DNA of 13,732 nucleotides from Myxococcales bacterium (GTDB lineage: Bacteria > Myxococcota_A > UBA9160 > JALSIO01), in the NCBI GenBank assembly GCA_026989995.1, contig JALSIO010000591.1:1-13732 (forward strand). Reading direction: 5' to 3'. Below the pieces are notes generated by a model, which saw nothing but the letters and a program-made list of their open reading frames with translations, did not search any database and had not been told where the DNA came from. The position numbers and the translations under genes were made by a program. Each line of letters opens with the position of its first letter. The stretch's first letter is position 1. Shown here one piece after another: positions 7,201 to 13,410 of this stretch.

Positions 7201-8070
7201 CTACCGGTCTGATCGGGGGTCGGGCTCCGGTTCACCGGCCCGGTCGCCAGCCGGCAGCACCGGGTCCGGGCGGCGGCAGGCGGCCGCCAGGAGACCCGCC
7301 GAGAGCAGGAGCACCAGGGGCAGCAGGCCGGCAGGCGGCTCGAGGCGCTCGGCTGCGGGGCCGGCGAACAGGACCGCCACCGTGTTGTTGACCAGGTGGC
7401 AGATCACCGCTGGACGGATGCTGTCCGCGCGCCAGGCGAGCACGCCGAGGTAGAGGCCGAGGGCCGTGGCCGCCAGGACGTAGACCGGGTCGAGGTGCGC
7501 GAGCCCGAAGGCGAGCGCGGAGATGCCGATCGCGGCCGCGGGCGGCATCCGGAGGAGGAGCGCGCGCTGCAGTGCCCCTCGGAAGAGGAGCTCTTCGGCC
7601 ACCGCCGGGGCAAGGGCCAGACCGACGAGGGCCAGCACGCGCTGTCTCGGCGTGGCCGCGGCGACGAGCCGGCCGATCCGCCCGAGTGCCGAGGCGTCCG
7701 TCCAGCCGGCCAGGTCCACCAGCCGGTCGAGCGAGAGGCTGAGCAGGCACAGGCCGGCCGCCGCGAGGACGGTGGCGCCCCGACGCAGCCGGGAGCGCCG
7801 GAGCCCGAGGGCCTCGGCCACGGAGCGCCGGCCGGGGAGCGCGAGGGCGAGGGCGAGGCAGGCGAAGGCGGCGGAGCTCGCGAGCGCCAGGCGGGAGAGC
7901 GCGCCGAGGTCCGCCGCCGGGCCGGAGGCAGAGCCGGCCAGCAGGGCTCCCGCGGCCACCGCGAAGAGCACCCCCGCCGGGAGCATCCGCGCCGGATCCC
8001 TCTTTCCGGCATCGCCCTCCACCCCGCCCCCTTCGGCGATCCGCCCCCTCGGCGTGCGGGCGACGAGCAC
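7201..8070 (-). CDS. CPBP-family intramembrane metalloprotease
   Basis: A 289-residue (from GTG 8070) polytopic membrane protein with about eight hydrophobic segments. The CPBP/Abi signatures are in order: E159-E-L-L-F-R164, F188-GLAH192 and H225-LVNN229. These provide the glutamate/histidine metal site of this Rce1-like protease family, which cleaves near prenylated or other membrane substrates; the substrate here is unknown. The last 25 residues are a charged, proline-rich tail (PEPDPRSDR). The start is uncertain. GTG 8070 has only AAGGA one base upstream, GTG 8022 and ATG 7986 are in frame, and the first membrane segment starts only after ATG 7986. The gene is divergent from the AlgH gene with 61 bases between starts, and lies upstream of the double-PilZ gene. 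Confidence 0.83.
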   Translation of the reverse strand: MLVARTPRGRIAEGGGVEGDAGKRDPARMLPAGVLFAVAAGALLAGSASGPAADLGALSRLALASSAAFACLALALALPGRRSVAEALGLRRSRLRRGATVLAAAGLCLLSLSLDRLVDLAGWTDASALGRIGRLVAAATPRQRVLALVGLALAPAVAEELLFRGALQRALLLRMPPAAAIGISALAFGLAHLDPVYVLAATALGLYLGVLAWRADSIRPAVICHLVNNTVAVLFAGPAAERLEPPAGLLPLVLLLSAGLLAAACRRPDPVLPAGDRAGEPEPDPRSDR

Positions 8071-8119
8071 GTCCTTGGGGCCCGGCGCCCCCCGCGGATC
8101 CCGGAACCGACCGCGCTGC

Positions 8120-8125
8120 TACCCT
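8120..8125 (+). promoter_or_regulatory. Candidate -10 element of the AlgH-family gene (leaderless arrangement)
   Basis: TACCCT, only 6 bases before GTG 8132 and with no Shine-Dalgarno in between. No good -35 is visible at the right distance. It is the same hexamer as upstream of the HAD and Nfu genes. Confidence 0.45.
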
Positions 8126-8131
8126 CGCGGC

Positions 8132-8692
8132 GTGGACTCGGATCGATCCCTCGCCCCGTCGCTCCTCGTCTCCATGCCCCAGCTCCAGGACCCGAACTTC
8201 GTCCGGAGCGTGGTGCTGCTCGTCCACCACGACGAGGATGGCACCTTCGGCCTCGTACTCAACCGCGAGGCGGAGATCCGGGCCGCCGAGCTGTGCGCCA
8301 GCCTGGGGCTCGAGTGGCGCGGCGATTCGGAGGCCGAGGTCGGGATCGGCGGGCCGGTGCAGCCGCAGACCGGATGGGTCCTCTTCGGCGAAGGCGGTCC
8401 CGAGGGCCGCGAGGGCGTGACCCGGGTGCTGCCCGGCGTCTTCTGTGCCGGATCCATCGAGGTGCTCCGCGACCTCGTGGAACGCCCCGTTCCCGACGTG
8501 CGGCTCTTCCTCGGCTACGCGGGCTGGGCTCCCGGACAGCTCGAAGGGGAGCTCGCCGCCGGAGCCTGGCTGGTGGCCCCGGCCACCCGCGAGATCGTCT
8601 TCGACGTGGAGCCGGAGCAGATGTGGGCCCGGGTGCTGCGGGACCTCGGCGTGGATCCGGCCACCCTCGTCGTGACCCCCGGTGTCCACTGA
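8132..8692 (+). CDS. AlgH/YqgE family protein (UPF0301)
   Basis: A 186-residue protein with the whole family pattern: LAPSLLVSMPQLQDPNF at the N-terminus, FGLVLNRE, G73-G-P-V76, and the diagnostic GYAGWAPGQLEGE at 128-140. Length matches the family's usual 180-200 residues. The family is widespread in Gram-negative bacteria. It was named from alginate regulation in Pseudomonas, but its biochemical role is still unclear (family knowledge). GTG 8132 is preferred because homologues have about 14 residues before the MPxLxDPNF block and a -10 element lies immediately upstream; ATG 8174 would cut into that block. It is followed after 24 bases by the decayed acyltransferase, which may once have shared its transcript. 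Confidence 0.9.
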   Translation: MDSDRSLAPSLLVSMPQLQDPNFVRSVVLLVHHDEDGTFGLVLNREAEIRAAELCASLGLEWRGDSEAEVGIGGPVQPQTGWVLFGEGGPEGREGVTRVLPGVFCAGSIEVLRDLVERPVPDVRLFLGYAGWAPGQLEGELAAGAWLVAPATREIVFDVEPEQMWARVLRDLGVDPATLVVTPGVH

Positions 8693-8716
8693 GGCCTTCG
8701 CCGGAGGAGGGCAGGC

Positions 8717-9029
8717 ATGAGCGGGCCCGGTCGGCCGGGTTCGGACCGGCTCGGTCGGGCGGAGATCCACCCGGCGGCGATCGTGGCACCGGATGCGTAG
8801 CCCGCCCGCGGGGTCCGGGTGGGGCCGGGCTCCGTGGTCCGCGCCGACGTGCCGCCCTTCCACCGGGTCGAGGGGCACCCCGCCCACTCGCTCGCCCTCG
8901 TCTGCCTCTGCGGCGAGCTGCTGCTGCGGTTCGAGGGGGGGCTTCCTCCCCGCGGGGCGGGAGCTCTCGCGCCGCGGCTGCAAGGCGCGCTGTCGCGCCC
9001 GGGCCGGCGTGGTGGAGGATCTCGGGTAG
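8717..9029 (+). pseudogene. Decayed hexapeptide-repeat (LbH) acyltransferase, disrupted by stop, deletion and frame change
   Basis: ATG 8717 has GGAGGAGG at 8703-8710, an ideal ribosome binding site. Its frame gives EIHPAAIVAPDA, the classic first coil of a left-handed beta-helix acyltransferase, then hits TAG at 8798-8800. In the same frame after the stop come GVRVGPGSVVRADVPPFHRVEGHPA and LVCLCGELLLRFEGG. These resemble the last coil and the DVPPYxxVxGNPA exit of sugar N-acetyltransferases (WbpD-like), followed by their cysteine-containing tail (CxCG). At the G7 run (8935-8941) similarity seems to move to the +1 frame, giving a Cys-x3-Cys tail and a stop at 9027-9029. Some 90 residues of middle coils expected for a functional enzyme are missing. 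It is most likely a pseudogene; sequencing error could explain the stop and shift, but not the missing middle. The family assignment is from memory of motifs. Confidence 0.6.
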
Positions 9030-9052
9030 GGAGGTGCGGAGGCGGGCGGGGG

Positions 9053-9931
9053 TCAGCCGCGCACGCAGCCGCGGCCGTCGGCCTTGGCCTCGTGGAGGTG
9101 CTCCTCCGCCCGCCGCAGGAAGGCCTCGGCGTCGGCGTCGTGCCGGTTCAGCGCGGCGATGCCGATGGATACGGACACGGGGATCCGCCGACCCTCGAAC
9201 TCCACCGGCGAGTCGGCGGCGAGCCCGAGAATGCGCTCGCCGAAGGTCCGCGCGTTCTCGAGGTCGATCTCCGGGAGGGCGAGCGCGAGCTCGTCTCCTC
9301 CGTAGCGCGCAAAGCAGGATTCCTTGCGCACCCGCACCTTGATCCGCCGGGCCAGCTCCCGGATCACCGCGTCCCCGGCGAGATGCCCGAAGCGCTGGTT
9401 GATCTCGGCGAAGCGGTCGATGTCGATGAGCATCACCGAGAGCCCGCGCTCGTAGCGGCGGCAGCGGGTGATCTCCCGGTCGAGGTACTCGAGGAAGTAG
9501 CGCCGGTTGTAGATCTCCGCGAGACCGTCCACGATCATCATGCGGTAGATCTCTTCGTGGTAGAGCGCGTCCACGTTGCTCCCGCCGAGGAACTTGAAGA
9601 TCGCGCCGCCCACCTTGATGTGGTCGCCGGAGCACAGCAGGATCCGCTCGTTGGCGCGGAGCTCCTTGCCGTTGAGCAGCGTTCCGTTCGTGGAGCCGAG
9701 GTCCTGAAGGTAGACGTCGCCCTCGTCGAGGTGGAAGACGCAGTGGTGCCGGGAGACGTCTCGCAGCGAGACCACGATCTCGTTGTCGGCGCTGCGGCCG
9801 AGCCGCACCTCGGGGCGGTCGACGGGGAACTTCCGGCCGAGCTCGGGGCCGTAGATGGTGACGAGGCAGCTCTCCCGGGGGCCGCCTTCGGCGGGGTCGT
9901 AGACGCGCGTTTCGGTCCGGTCGGCTGCCAT
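9053..9931 (-). CDS. FHA-GGDEF protein (putative diguanylate cyclase)
   Basis: A 292-residue cytoplasmic protein. An FHA domain at about residues 22-115 carries all hallmarks: LGRSADNEIV (44-53), SRHHC (60-64) and STNGT-LLNG (80-88). It should bind phosphothreonine peptides, so a Ser/Thr kinase probably regulates it (family knowledge). A GGDEF domain follows at about 128-290, with IYNRRYF (140-146), LIDID (168-172) and GGDEL at 211-215. The last signature residue is Leu instead of Phe. The inhibitory RxxD site five residues upstream reads R202-K-E-S205, so product inhibition is probably lost. Activity is plausible but unproven: two metal-site positions look normal (D170, D172), while HLAGD differs from the usual HxxGD. 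ATG 9931 directly precedes the conserved part; the upstream extension is low-complexity Pro/Arg. I see no ribosome binding site and no -10 element for it. Confidence 0.85.
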   Translation of the reverse strand: MAADRTETRVYDPAEGGPRESCLVTIYGPELGRKFPVDRPEVRLGRSADNEIVVSLRDVSRHHCVFHLDEGDVYLQDLGSTNGTLLNGKELRANERILLCSGDHIKVGGAIFKFLGGSNVDALYHEEIYRMMIVDGLAEIYNRRYFLEYLDREITRCRRYERGLSVMLIDIDRFAEINQRFGHLAGDAVIRELARRIKVRVRKESCFARYGGDELALALPEIDLENARTFGERILGLAADSPVEFEGRRIPVSVSIGIAALNRHDADAEAFLRRAEEHLHEAKADGRGCVRG

Positions 9932-10172
9932 CGAGGTGTGCCCGCCCCGCCCCCAGGGTGGCGGGGGCATCGGATGGATCGGCACGGAGGGGGCGCTCCT
10001 TGACGGCCTCGCGCGGGTTCCCGGGGCAGCGCGGGGGCGTCGCTCGGGGGAAATCCCGAGGAACCGTCCGCCCGCCTGCGGGGTCGGCGCCTCCGGCGCC
10101 GAGGCACTGGCCCCGGAGGCCACGATCGAGCGGGGGGGGCGCGGGAGGGGGCGTGCCGCCGGAGGCGGCGGC
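9932..10172. other. Intergenic stretch with compact GC hairpins, no gene seen
   Basis: The 241 bases between the FHA-GGDEF start and the dehydrogenase stop hold no convincing coding sequence and no TA-containing -10 element. They contain GGCGCC-TCC-GGCGCC (10086-10100) and GCCGCC-GGA-GGCGGC (10155-10169). Confidence 0.5.
10155..10169 (-). terminator. Hairpin just after the alcohol dehydrogenase stop
   Basis: GCCGCC (10155-10160) and GGCGGC (10164-10169) pair over a 3-base loop, three bases beyond the TAG stop (10175-10173 on the minus strand). There is no T-tract, so it may stall or process RNA rather than terminate. Confidence 0.35.
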
Positions 10173-11204
10173 CTAGTCGCGCCACGGTTCGACGAGGATC
10201 TTGCAGTGCTCCTCCGGACGGGCGAGGGTGCGGAAGGCCGCGGCCACCCCCTCGACGCCCACCCGTCCCGTGACGAGGGGGTCGACGTCGATCTCGCCCT
10301 CGGCGATGGCCGCGAGCGCCCGGGCGAACTCCTCGGGTGTGTAGCCGAGGACGAAGTGGAGGCTCAGCTCCTTCTGGATCCCGTGGAAGGGCTTGATGCG
10401 GTCGAGCTCCATGCACACGCCGGCCACCACGATGCGGGCTCCGCGGGGCGCATCGCGCAGGAGCTCCTGGATCATCCCGGGGACGCCCACGCACTCGAAG
10501 AGCACCGCACTCCGGAAGCCGGCTGCCCGGGAGAAGGCCTCCATGGGCCGTTCCCGGGCCGGGTCCACCACCACATGGGCCCCGAGCCGCTCGGCGAGGC
10601 TCCGGCGCAGCGGCGAGTAGTCGGAGGCGACGATGGGTCCCCGGCCCTCGAGTCGGAGCGCGGCGATCACCGCGAGGCCCACCGGCCCGCAGCCGACCAC
10701 GAGGGCGGCGTCGTTCGAGCCCATGGCGGCGCGGGCCACGGCGTGGACGCCCACGGCCATCGGCTCGGTCAGCGCGGCCTGCTCGGTGGAGAGCCCGGCT
10801 GGAACGGGGAGGAGCAGCGCCTCGGAGAGCACCATGCGCTCCCCGTAGCCGCCGGGCGCGAGATTGGAGAAGCCGATGCCCTCGACGGAGGTTCCCCGCA
10901 CCAGGACGGGCATCGAGACGACGCGGCTCCCGGGCGGGTGGCGCCGGATCGTGTTGGGCCCGTAGTCGAGGACCTCGGCGCAGAATTCGTGACCGAGGAT
11001 CAGGTCGCGCATCGGGTCGAGGGTGATGGGCGCGCCGGCCTCGCGGGCTGCCTCCACCATCGCCGCCGCGTGCTCGAGGGCGTGCAGATCCGAACCGCAG
11101 ATCCCGCAGGCGAGGGTCTTCACCAGGACTTCGCCGCTTCCGGGCTCGGGGTCCGGGACCTCGTCCACCACGATCCGGGACTGCCTCATCACCGCTGCGC
11201 GCAT
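10173..11204 (-). CDS. Zinc-dependent alcohol dehydrogenase (MDR superfamily)
   Basis: A 343-residue medium-chain dehydrogenase. Catalytic zinc ligands are C36 in CGICGSDLH, H72-E73 in GHEF and E147 in LTEPMAVGVHA. The Rossmann fold carries GCGPVG at 171-176, and D195 at the end of the second strand favours NAD(H) over NADP(H). The loop of four cysteines that holds a structural zinc in classical alcohol dehydrogenases is absent; a long PVLVRGTSVEGIGFSNLAPG segment stands in its place. The substrate is an alcohol or polyol of unknown identity. ATG 11204 has AGGAGG (11216-11211) 6 bases upstream and a TAGGAT element at 11230-11225. The gene is divergent from the MBL-fold hydrolase and may share a substrate or regulation with it (inference). 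Similar dehydrogenases are frequent in lipid-degrading bacteria. Confidence 0.9.
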   Translation of the reverse strand: MRAAVMRQSRIVVDEVPDPEPGSGEVLVKTLACGICGSDLHALEHAAAMVEAAREAGAPITLDPMRDLILGHEFCAEVLDYGPNTIRRHPPGSRVVSMPVLVRGTSVEGIGFSNLAPGGYGERMVLSEALLLPVPAGLSTEQAALTEPMAVGVHAVARAAMGSNDAALVVGCGPVGLAVIAALRLEGRGPIVASDYSPLRRSLAERLGAHVVVDPARERPMEAFSRAAGFRSAVLFECVGVPGMIQELLRDAPRGARIVVAGVCMELDRIKPFHGIQKELSLHFVLGYTPEEFARALAAIAEGEIDVDPLVTGRVGVEGVAAAFRTLARPEEHCKILVEPWRD

Positions 11205-11224
11205 GGCCGTCCTCCTCGCAGCGA

Positions 11225-11230
11225 ATCCTA
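11225..11230 (-). promoter_or_regulatory. Candidate -10 element of the alcohol dehydrogenase
   Basis: TAGGAT on the minus strand (11230 to 11225), 20 bases before the ATG at 11204. It lies within the 105-base divergent region shared with the MBL-fold gene. No convincing -35 is seen. Confidence 0.4.
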
Positions 11231-11258
11231 GCGCGGTGACGCCGGGCAGAGCCCGGGC

Positions 11259-11288
11259 CTGCCCCGCGGTCCGCGTCCGTGGTAGCCT
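11259..11288 (+). promoter_or_regulatory. Candidate promoter of the MBL-fold gene
   Basis: CTGCCC (11259-11264), an 18-base spacer and TAGCCT (11283-11288). A leader of about 15 bases holds the ribosome binding site GGGGAGGG (11296-11303), placed 6 bases before TTG 11310. Confidence 0.5.
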
Positions 11289-11309
11289 CGGGCGCGGGGA
11301 GGGCCCGCC

Positions 11310-12164
11310 TTGCAGCGCTGGAAGATCGGCCGCGTCACCATCACCAAGATCACCGAGCTCGAGACGCCGGGACCCGGCACCTTCGTGATCCCGCAGGCCA
11401 CTCCGGAAGCCCTTCTCGCGGCTCCGGCGTGGCTGCGACCGCACTTCGTGAACGAGGCGGGCGAAGCCATCATGAGCATCCACAGCTTCGTGGTGGAGTC
11501 CGAGGGCGCCCGCATCCTGGTCGACACCTGCGTGGGAAACGACAAGCCGCGTCCCATCCCGGAGTGGGACCGGCGCAGCGGCCCCTTCCTGGATGATCTC
11601 CGCCGCGCCGGCTTCCCCCCGGAGTCCATCGACCGGGTGCTGTGCACACACCTGCACGTGGACCACGTGGGGTGGAACACCCGGCTCGAGGGCGGTCGCT
11701 TCGTGCCGACCTTCGGCAATGCCCGCTACCTGATCGGTCGGACCGAGTGGGAGTTCTGGTCGAAGGCGCCCGAGGACGCCTTCGGACCGGTCCTCGAGGA
11801 CTCCGTGCGCCCCGTCTTCGATGCCGGCCTCGTCGATCTCGTGGAAGGCGACGAGGCACTCACCGGCGAGGTGGAGCTCCTCCCCACCCCGGGCCACACC
11901 CCCGGGCACGTGAGCGTGCGGATCCGCTCGGAGGGCGCCGAGGCGGTGATCACCGGCGACCTCATGCACCACCCGGTGCAGTGCGCCCATCCGGAGTGGG
12001 GAAGCCACTTCGACACGGACCCGCAGCAGGCGCTGGCCACCCGCCGGGCCTTCCTGGAGCGCTTCGGTGACCGGCCCGCCCTCGTCCTCGGTACCCACTT
12101 CGCCGGCCCCACCGCCGGCCACCTTCGCCGCGACGGCGAGGCCTGGCGCTTCGAGCCGGCGTAG
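11310..12164 (+). CDS. Metallo-beta-lactamase fold hydrolase
   Basis: A 284-residue hydrolase. The zinc motif T113-HLHVDH-VG has H114, H116, D118 and H119. TPGHTPGH at 193-200 supplies the next histidine, ITGDLMHH at 214-221 the bridging D217, and GTHFAGP at 261-267 the last histidine H263. The full set predicts an active dinuclear zinc site. The layout resembles quorum-quenching lactonase-like and esterase-like members (AiiA/AidC type), but the substrate cannot be deduced. No signal peptide is seen, so it is cytoplasmic. TTG 11310 is supported by GGGGAGGG at 11296-11303; no earlier in-frame start has a comparable site. The gene is divergent from the alcohol dehydrogenase and convergent, 33 bases apart, with the lipocalin-like gene. 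Confidence 0.87.
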   Translation: MQRWKIGRVTITKITELETPGPGTFVIPQATPEALLAAPAWLRPHFVNEAGEAIMSIHSFVVESEGARILVDTCVGNDKPRPIPEWDRRSGPFLDDLRRAGFPPESIDRVLCTHLHVDHVGWNTRLEGGRFVPTFGNARYLIGRTEWEFWSKAPEDAFGPVLEDSVRPVFDAGLVDLVEGDEALTGEVELLPTPGHTPGHVSVRIRSEGAEAVITGDLMHHPVQCAHPEWGSHFDTDPQQALATRRAFLERFGDRPALVLGTHFAGPTAGHLRRDGEAWRFEPA

Positions 12165-12167
12165 GGA

Positions 12168-12181
12168 GCCCCCGGGGCCCG
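12168..12181. repeat. GCCCCCGGGGCCCG element, copy 1
   Basis: A perfect 14-base match to the copy at 13394-13407. It begins 3 bases after the MBL-fold stop codon, in the convergent gap before the lipocalin-like stop. Confidence 0.6.
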
Positions 12182-12197
12182 CAGCTGCCGGCGTGGC

Positions 12198-13319
12198 CTA
12201 CCTCGCCCCGTCCAAGTAGCCCTCGAATCCGGAGGGGGCGTGGGGGCCGATGGCGAGCTGCTCGAGGACACCCACGCCCTCCCGGTCGCCGTAGCGGGCG
12301 CGCATCACCTGCTGGATGTGGAGGTTCTCCGGGAGCAGGGGGTCGATCTCGTCGGCCTTCCAGGACTCGCCGCCGAGGGCCTGCTCGCCCTTCCAGACGC
12401 CGTGCCCCCAGGTGGGGTGCACGTAGCCGAGCCCCTTCATCTGGAAGGTGAGCAGCGGTTCGAGGTGGATCTCGTGGCGGCTTCCGTCCTGCCCGATGAG
12501 GGCGATGTCCGCCTGGGCGGCGCGGCGGGTGCCCGGCACGTAGCGCAACCGCCAGTCCGTCTGGTGGAAGCTCCGCTGGGCGGGGTCCTGGACGCCGGGG
12601 AGCTCGTCCACCGAGCCGTAGGCGGGCACGATGGCGCCGGACTGGTGCCAGCGGAATCCGTCGGCCTTCTCGAAGACGCAGAAATGCGTACAGAGATCCT
12701 CGAACTGGATCGGCGCCCACAGGAAGAAGACGTGCGGTGCCTCCACCGGCGGAGCGCCCGGATCCGGCTCCCCGATGCGGCGGAGCCCCCAGGAGCGATC
12801 CTTCGTGCCGTAGGCCCGCCCGGGCTCCACCCGCAGCGTCTGCCCGGCGTATTCGATGGTTCCCTCCCAGCGCCCGAACTGCGCGAATCGGGTCGAGTCC
12901 ATCACGGGCCGGTCGTCCGCGAGGAGGGTCTGGCGCCCCTCCTCGATGCAGCCGGTGCGGGCGCGGAAGGTGAGGTCGCAGGCGATTCCGGTCTCGTTGG
13001 GCTCGATGATCACCCGGGTGACCGCCATGGGCTTCGCGATCTCGATGCGCATCGGGCCCACCACCGTCTCCGCGGGGTCCGCCGGCGCCCGGCGGGAGGC
13101 GTGGAGCGCGTGCTGCTCGCCTCCTCGGGCGATGCTGAAGGCCGCATCCTGGACCTTGCGGTGCGGGTAGCGGCCCATGGCGACGCCGAAGTAGAACTCG
13201 CCGTCCGCCGCGTAGCCGTTCATCCAGTAGCGGTCGTAGACGTTCCGGTCGCTGGTGGCGGGCCGCGCGATCGGCTCCGGGGTCTGGTGGATGGGGTAGT
13301 CGTCGAAGATCGAGAGCAC
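12198..13319 (-). CDS. CrtC/AttH-like lipocalin-domain protein (DUF7064/DUF7065-like), unknown function
   Basis: A 373-residue protein. YDRYWMNGYAADGEFYFG (28-45), GRYPHRKVQDAAFS and especially KDRSWGLR (173-180) are hallmarks of the family related to carotenoid hydratase CrtC and AttH. That family forms tandem lipocalin-like beta barrels and is common in lipid- and steroid-using bacteria (family knowledge). No signal peptide is visible. The true substrate is unknown; a hydrophobic ligand or hydratase-like role is an inference. GTG 13319 is chosen because GAGG (13331-13328) is 8 bases upstream and the family N-terminus (FDDYPIHQ) starts there. The frame is open back to a TTG at 13385, but that TTG lies inside the candidate -35. 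The gene is 91 bases downstream of ileS on the same strand, yet has its own promoter. Confidence 0.75.
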   Translation of the reverse strand: MLSIFDDYPIHQTPEPIARPATSDRNVYDRYWMNGYAADGEFYFGVAMGRYPHRKVQDAAFSIARGGEQHALHASRRAPADPAETVVGPMRIEIAKPMAVTRVIIEPNETGIACDLTFRARTGCIEEGRQTLLADDRPVMDSTRFAQFGRWEGTIEYAGQTLRVEPGRAYGTKDRSWGLRRIGEPDPGAPPVEAPHVFFLWAPIQFEDLCTHFCVFEKADGFRWHQSGAIVPAYGSVDELPGVQDPAQRSFHQTDWRLRYVPGTRRAAQADIALIGQDGSRHEIHLEPLLTFQMKGLGYVHPTWGHGVWKGEQALGGESWKADEIDPLLPENLHIQQVMRARYGDREGVGVLEQLAIGPHAPSGFEGYLDGAR

Positions 13320-13354
13320 GTCGGAGACCTCGCGGTGGTGGCCCGGCCTTCTCG

Positions 13355-13385
13355 AGTCTAGGCCAGCACCGACCCGCGGGGCCAA
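13355..13385 (-). promoter_or_regulatory. Candidate promoter of the lipocalin-like gene
   Basis: On the minus strand, TTGGCC (13385-13380), a 19-base spacer and TAGACT (13360-13355). The implied leader is about 29 bases and contains the GAGG ribosome binding site. The spacer is slightly long, so strength is uncertain. Confidence 0.4.
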
Positions 13386-13393
13386 CCGGCGTC

Positions 13394-13407
13394 GCCCCCG
13401 GGGCCCG
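13394..13407. repeat. GCCCCCGGGGCCCG element, copy 2
   Basis: A perfect 14-base match to copy 1, lying 3 bases downstream of the ileS stop. CCCGG (13397-13401) and CCGGG (13405-13409) can also pair. The two copies flank the lipocalin-like gene and its promoter. Confidence 0.6.
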
Positions 13408-13410
13408 GGC

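Noticed and set aside
4705..7212. An 835-codon open frame on the plus strand
   Set aside because: Antisense or out of frame to the transpeptidase, basic peptide and double-PilZ genes; Arg/Pro/Gly/Ala-rich with no motifs. It is an expected artefact of few stop codons in high-GC DNA.
8819..10003. A 394-codon plus-strand frame covering the FHA-GGDEF gene
   Set aside because: Only its first part (to about 8941) looks real, as the remnant acyltransferase; the remainder is antisense to FHA-GGDEF and has no motifs.
13320..13385. Start of the lipocalin-like gene at TTG 13385
   Set aside because: The codon lies within the candidate -35, lacks a ribosome binding site, and the extra 22 residues are not like the family N-terminus.
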